Of a stretch of 10,000 nt of DNA, positions 7,817 to 10,000 are shown piece after piece. The stretch covers positions 1-10,000 of the forward strand of contig NZ_JAIWNX010000035.1 in assembly GCF_020217185.1 (NCBI RefSeq), written 5' to 3'. Both the position numbers and the translations under genes were made by a program. Position 1 is the first letter of the stretch. Each line of letters starts with the position of its first letter. Below the pieces are notes generated by a model. The model was given only the letters and a program-made list of their open reading frames with translations, ran no database searches and was not told where the DNA came from. The stretch comes from Asticcacaulis sp. (GTDB lineage Bacteria > Pseudomonadota > Alphaproteobacteria > Caulobacterales > Caulobacteraceae).

Positions 7817-7825
7817 AGAACTCAA

Positions 7826-7955
7826 TATGCAATGTATGCGAATCGCGCCTTTACGCGCCTGCTGATACCATAAGCCGTTTTGGATCAGAAACCTATGGGT
7901 TGAACGCGACCCTTTTCTGACAAAGGTCTGTTTCGGGGGCCTGTTTCGCGAGGGT
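7826..7955 (-). other. hfsA-hfsB intergenic gap
   Basis: This 130-bp spacer (139 bp to the ATG start of hfsB) is unusually long for the operon. It contains a direct repeat CTGTTTCG at 7928-7935 and 7941-7948 (13-bp period), and two GGCGCG copies split by TAAA just ahead of hfsB on the minus strand. It holds no obvious -35/-10 pair, no T-rich terminator and no open frame. It may carry a secondary promoter or an attenuating leader for hfsBC, but nothing decides this. Confidence 0.3.
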
Positions 7956-9464
7956 TTATTTGGCTCTGGCTTGCGCCAGTACCGGCAGGCCCAGCGTCTT
8001 TGAGGCCATGTCGGCGCTCAGGAAACCCTTGCGCAGGAAGACGCGCGCCAGCCCGGCACACAGGGCCGTGAACCCCCCGAACAGGAAGGCCAGAATGAAG
8101 ACCGGCTTTTGCAGGCTCTTGGCCTTGTCCGGCGGGCGGGCGCGGTTGACGACCCGCACCGTGTCCTGCGCCTTTTCGGAGATTTCACGCGCCGCCTGGG
8201 TTTCCTGAATCCGCTGGGTGAAGGTGGCGATATTGGTCTGCAAGGCGTTACGTTCCGTCGCCAGGCTGTTGTATTCGGCCTCCATGCCGACCAGCGACTG
8301 AAGCTTTTGCGTCACCTGATCCGCCTGCGCCTGAAGCTGCGTGCGGCGGCCAGAGGTCGCAGCGATTTCCGCCTCCAGCGTCAGCTTGTCGGTCAGGAGT
8401 TGCTGATAGATGGGGTTGACCCCGATACGGTGTTCCTTCTCGCCGATGGCGCGGCCTGAGGCCTGCATCGTCTCCAGCGCCCGGATCTGCTCATCGAGGT
8501 CGCGCACCGCCGGGGCCGCCGGCGTATAGCGCGTCAGAAGCTCGGCCCGCTGCTGCTTCAGGGCCAGAATCTTCGACGGCACGCTGAGGTCCAGTTGCCG
8601 CTCGGTGCTCATTTCCGGCGCCTGTTGCCCCAGCCGCGCCGTAATGGCCGACAGACGCGCCCGCGCCGTAGCCAGCCCCGCATCGGCCACATAGATTTCC
8701 GACATAACCGTGTCATAGAGCTTGGTATAGGTGGCCTTGGCCGCCTGAAAATCCCCCACCCCGTTGCGCAGCAGGAAGTCTTCATAGGTCTGGTCCGCCT
8801 GACGCAGACGCCGGTCAAAGGCCGCCTTCTGGTTCTCCAGCAGGGGCGCGGTGACGTCCATGAACACTTCGTGGCGATAGGTCTGGTAAAGATCAATAAA
8901 GGTATTGAGGATCAGGGCGGCGGCCAGCGGGTCCTTGTGCGTAAAGCTGAGGCGCACAATATTGCTCTGGGGTGCCGTTTCGGTCTTCAGGCCGCTCAGC
9001 GTCCTCATCACCCGCGTATCGGCCTGCGCGCGCTCGGTTTCGTTGCGCGGCGTGAAGGTCTTGGGAAAACTCGGATCAATAGCGTGGTAGCCCAGCTTTT
9101 CGATCACGCGGTGCTTCAGTTCGGCGGAGTTGAGGATTTCGACTTCCGACTGCACCACTTCGTCGATGGTGGCGATGGCCCCGCGCGCCGCATCCCCGGC
9201 CGCAGGCACATACACATAGTCCTGCCCCAGTTGCATCAGCAGCGACGCATCGGCCGTGTAGCTCTTTTTCAGGGTCATGGCAAAACCGGCGCCCACGCCG
9301 AAGATAATGGCAAAGACCAGCAGCATCAGCCACCATTCGCGCAGCAAAAGGCGCAGCATGTCATCGACATCGTAGGCATAACGCCGCCGCACGGGCGCGC
9401 GGGTGGCCCGGCGCTCACCGCCTGTGCTCTCCATCTCTTCGCTGTAAACGCCCTGCGCGCGCAT
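7956..9464 (-). CDS. hfsA: HfsA: Wzz/Wzc-like polysaccharide co-polymerase
   Basis: The product (502 aa) is an inner-membrane polysaccharide co-polymerase of the chain-length determinant family. It is needed for assembly and export of the holdfast polymer. After a basic N-terminal tail it has a first membrane helix (about 45-64), then a large periplasmic part with the Wzz domain (SYTADASLLMQLG, 68-80) and long coiled-coil stretches (about 205-285, 300-345 and 355-435). The classic VVNRARPPDKAKSLQKP (438-454) precedes the second helix (about 454-475). It ends shortly after LGLPVLAQ (491-498), a sequence that in full-length Wzc proteins leads into the kinase domain. The kinase part is thus a separate protein, HfsB. 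The ATG at 9464 has AGGG a few bases ahead. A second in-frame ATG is at 9434. It is the first gene of the minus-strand group. Confidence 0.92.
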   Translation of the reverse strand: MRAQGVYSEEMESTGGERRATRAPVRRRYAYDVDDMLRLLLREWWLMLLVFAIIFGVGAGFAMTLKKSYTADASLLMQLGQDYVYVPAAGDAARGAIATIDEVVQSEVEILNSAELKHRVIEKLGYHAIDPSFPKTFTPRNETERAQADTRVMRTLSGLKTETAPQSNIVRLSFTHKDPLAAALILNTFIDLYQTYRHEVFMDVTAPLLENQKAAFDRRLRQADQTYEDFLLRNGVGDFQAAKATYTKLYDTVMSEIYVADAGLATARARLSAITARLGQQAPEMSTERQLDLSVPSKILALKQQRAELLTRYTPAAPAVRDLDEQIRALETMQASGRAIGEKEHRIGVNPIYQQLLTDKLTLEAEIAATSGRRTQLQAQADQVTQKLQSLVGMEAEYNSLATERNALQTNIATFTQRIQETQAAREISEKAQDTVRVVNRARPPDKAKSLQKPVFILAFLFGGFTALCAGLARVFLRKGFLSADMASKTLGLPVLAQARAK

Positions 9465-9518
9465 TCAGCCCTAAACCCCTTCACATCACCTGGTTCTTTG
9501 TATGCCAGGGAAAACCAT

Positions 9519-9523
9519 GATTC
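9519..9523. promoter_or_regulatory. GANTC methylation site in the hfsA leader
   Basis: A GATTC sits 55 bp ahead of the hfsA start, downstream of the CtrA box. GANTC is the target of the CcrM adenine methyltransferase, and promoter-proximal sites can recruit GcrA in Caulobacterales. A single 5-bp match is weak evidence, so any regulatory role is inferred. Confidence 0.25.
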
Positions 9524-9570
9524 GGACGCTGTGCCTCCGATCTATCTGTGGGGAGTTTCTATCCGAGGCA

Positions 9571-9585
9571 TTAACCAACCGTTAA
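9571..9585 (-). promoter_or_regulatory. Perfect CtrA box upstream of hfsA
   Basis: TTAA-CCAACCG-TTAA matches the full TTAA-N7-TTAA consensus of the cell-cycle regulator CtrA. It lies 106 bp before the hfsA start, with a possible -10 (GATAGAAAC) seven bases downstream on the minus strand, so it would overlap the -35 region as in activated CtrA promoters. Read on the minus strand it begins TTAACGGTT, as does the box before hfsE. Confidence 0.6.
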
Positions 9586-9637
9586 ATTTAATGAATTGCG
9601 ATACTTATAGATTTCAATGATTTAGCATTTATGTCAC

Positions 9638-9674
9638 TTCCGACTTACATGTTAATTTCAACGCCAAGTCGGAA
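9638..9674. repeat. Inverted repeat with a third half-copy nearby
   Basis: TTCCGACTT (9638-9646) is the exact reverse complement of AAGTCGGAA (9666-9674), separated by 19 bp. With a one-base bulge the arms extend by CAC/GTG. A further copy of GTCGGAA lies at 9721-9727 in the same orientation as the right arm. This may be an operator or the trace of an inserted element. Confidence 0.55.
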
Positions 9675-9736
9675 TGTGAAAAAACAAAGCAATAACGCAT
9701 TCAAAACACCAAGACGCCATGTCGGAATTGAACGCA

Positions 9737-9768
9737 AAAAGCCCCGCCGAATGATCGACGGGGCTTTT
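9737..9768 (-). terminator. Intrinsic terminator of the right-edge gene
   Basis: AAAAGCCCCG (9737-9746) pairs perfectly with CGGGGCTTTT (9759-9768), with CGA/TCG extending the stem inside. On the minus strand the hairpin is followed by TTTTT (9740-9736), and it begins two bases after the stop codon of the right-edge gene. It should insulate hfsA from that gene. Confidence 0.8.
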
Positions 9769-9769
9769 G

Positions 9770-10000
9770 TCATTCGCAGGGCGGAAGATTGATAGTCTGC
9801 CCCGCCTTGTCGTGGCTACAGTCGGATAAAAACTCTATCCGTCCGTCGGTCACAAAGGAATGACACCGGACGCAATTCAGGTCCGGAAATTCATCCCTAT
9901 CTTCCCAGGTACACCAGCACCCGCCGCCGTCATAGTGCGCGCAATGATGGCCGCAGGTATAGAGGATGGACGGCGTGAAGGTAGGGCGCACCAAATCACC
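9770..10000 (-). CDS. DUF6527-like Cys/His-rich protein, 5' end outside the window
   Basis: The reading frame is open to the window edge, so the visible 76 codons are probably the C-terminal part. A TTG at 9994 is a possible start, but GDLVRPTFTPSIL at the left resembles the middle of the family rather than its beginning. The visible part has PTFTPSIL, then CGHHCAHYDGGGCWC, CVRCHSFVTDGRIEFLSDCSHD, AGQTINLPPC. The CHSFVTDGRI-FL-DC-H--AGQ---LP pattern is the one I associate with DUF6527, a small family of unknown function often found in phages and prophages. The many Cys and His suggest a metal site. Function is unknown. It is not hfsD, which would be expected near this place. Its own terminator follows. 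Confidence 0.7.
   Translation of the reverse strand, partial: GDLVRPTFTPSILYTCGHHCAHYDGGGCWCTWEDRDEFPDLNCVRCHSFVTDGRIEFLSDCSHDKAGQTINLPPCE

Larger units (their letters stand above)
9465..9736 (-). promoter_or_regulatory. hfsA upstream regulatory region
   Basis: This 272-bp non-coding stretch is AT-rich beyond about 9570. Going upstream from hfsA it contains an imperfect hairpin CCTGG/CCAGG (9489-9509), a GANTC site, a GATAGAAAC (minus strand, 9563-9555) that could be a -10 element, a perfect CtrA box, and repeats of GTCGGAA. No open reading frame is convincing. In Caulobacter hfsD lies upstream of hfsA, so here hfsA appears to have its own promoter. Confidence 0.6.

Noticed and set aside
8595..9620. 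341-codon plus-strand open frame opposite hfsA
   Set aside because: It is antisense to hfsA, His/Gln/Arg-rich, without motifs, and runs through the hfsA promoter. It is a shadow frame.

Overview
The window looks like a chromosomal segment from a stalked or prosthecate alphaproteobacterium of the Caulobacteraceae (Caulobacter, Asticcacaulis, Brevundimonas and relatives). The evidence is a nearly complete holdfast polysaccharide synthesis (hfs) locus in the convergent layout known from Caulobacter crescentus, GC-rich coding sequence, and CtrA-type boxes in the promoter regions. The genus is not fixed by what can be read here; Asticcacaulis is a reasonable guess.

Left edge (1-881). An AT-rich stretch (about 1-157) grades into sequence of mixed composition with no recognisable gene. 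A possible degenerate tRNA-like relic (about 437-544) follows. A perfect 20-bp palindromic terminator (541-584) then overlaps the 3' end of an intact tRNA-Ser(GCU) gene on the minus strand (581-672). The spacer 673-881 carries the hfsE upstream region with a CtrA-like half-site pair.

Plus-strand operon (882-5609): hfsE (initiating polyprenyl-phosphate sugar transferase), hfsF (Wzx-like flippase), hfsG (family 2 glycosyltransferase) and hfsH (polysaccharide deacetylase). They are tightly packed, with a 5-nt gap and then overlaps of 4 and 1 nt. A 190-bp convergent spacer follows, holding a 100-bp inverted-repeat element built from 9-bp units and a small terminator-like hairpin.

Minus-strand genes (9464 down to 5799): hfsA (Wzz/Wzc-like co-polymerase without a kinase domain), a gap of about 140 bp, hfsB (BY-kinase-like P-loop protein whose Walker A lysine is replaced by valine) and hfsC (Wzy-like polymerase), which overlaps hfsB by 1 nt. 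Upstream of hfsA is a perfect TTAA-N7-TTAA CtrA box. The outer-membrane export gene hfsD, which in Caulobacter lies upstream of hfsA, is not there. Instead there is a non-coding region with inverted repeats, an intrinsic terminator, and the C-terminal part of a Cys/His-rich DUF6527-like protein, a family often seen in phages.

Together the genes describe a Wzx/Wzy pathway. HfsE loads the first sugar on undecaprenyl phosphate, HfsG and other transferases extend the unit, HfsF flips it, HfsC polymerises it, HfsA and HfsB control and couple export, and HfsH deacetylates the product to make it adhesive. The export pore must be encoded elsewhere.
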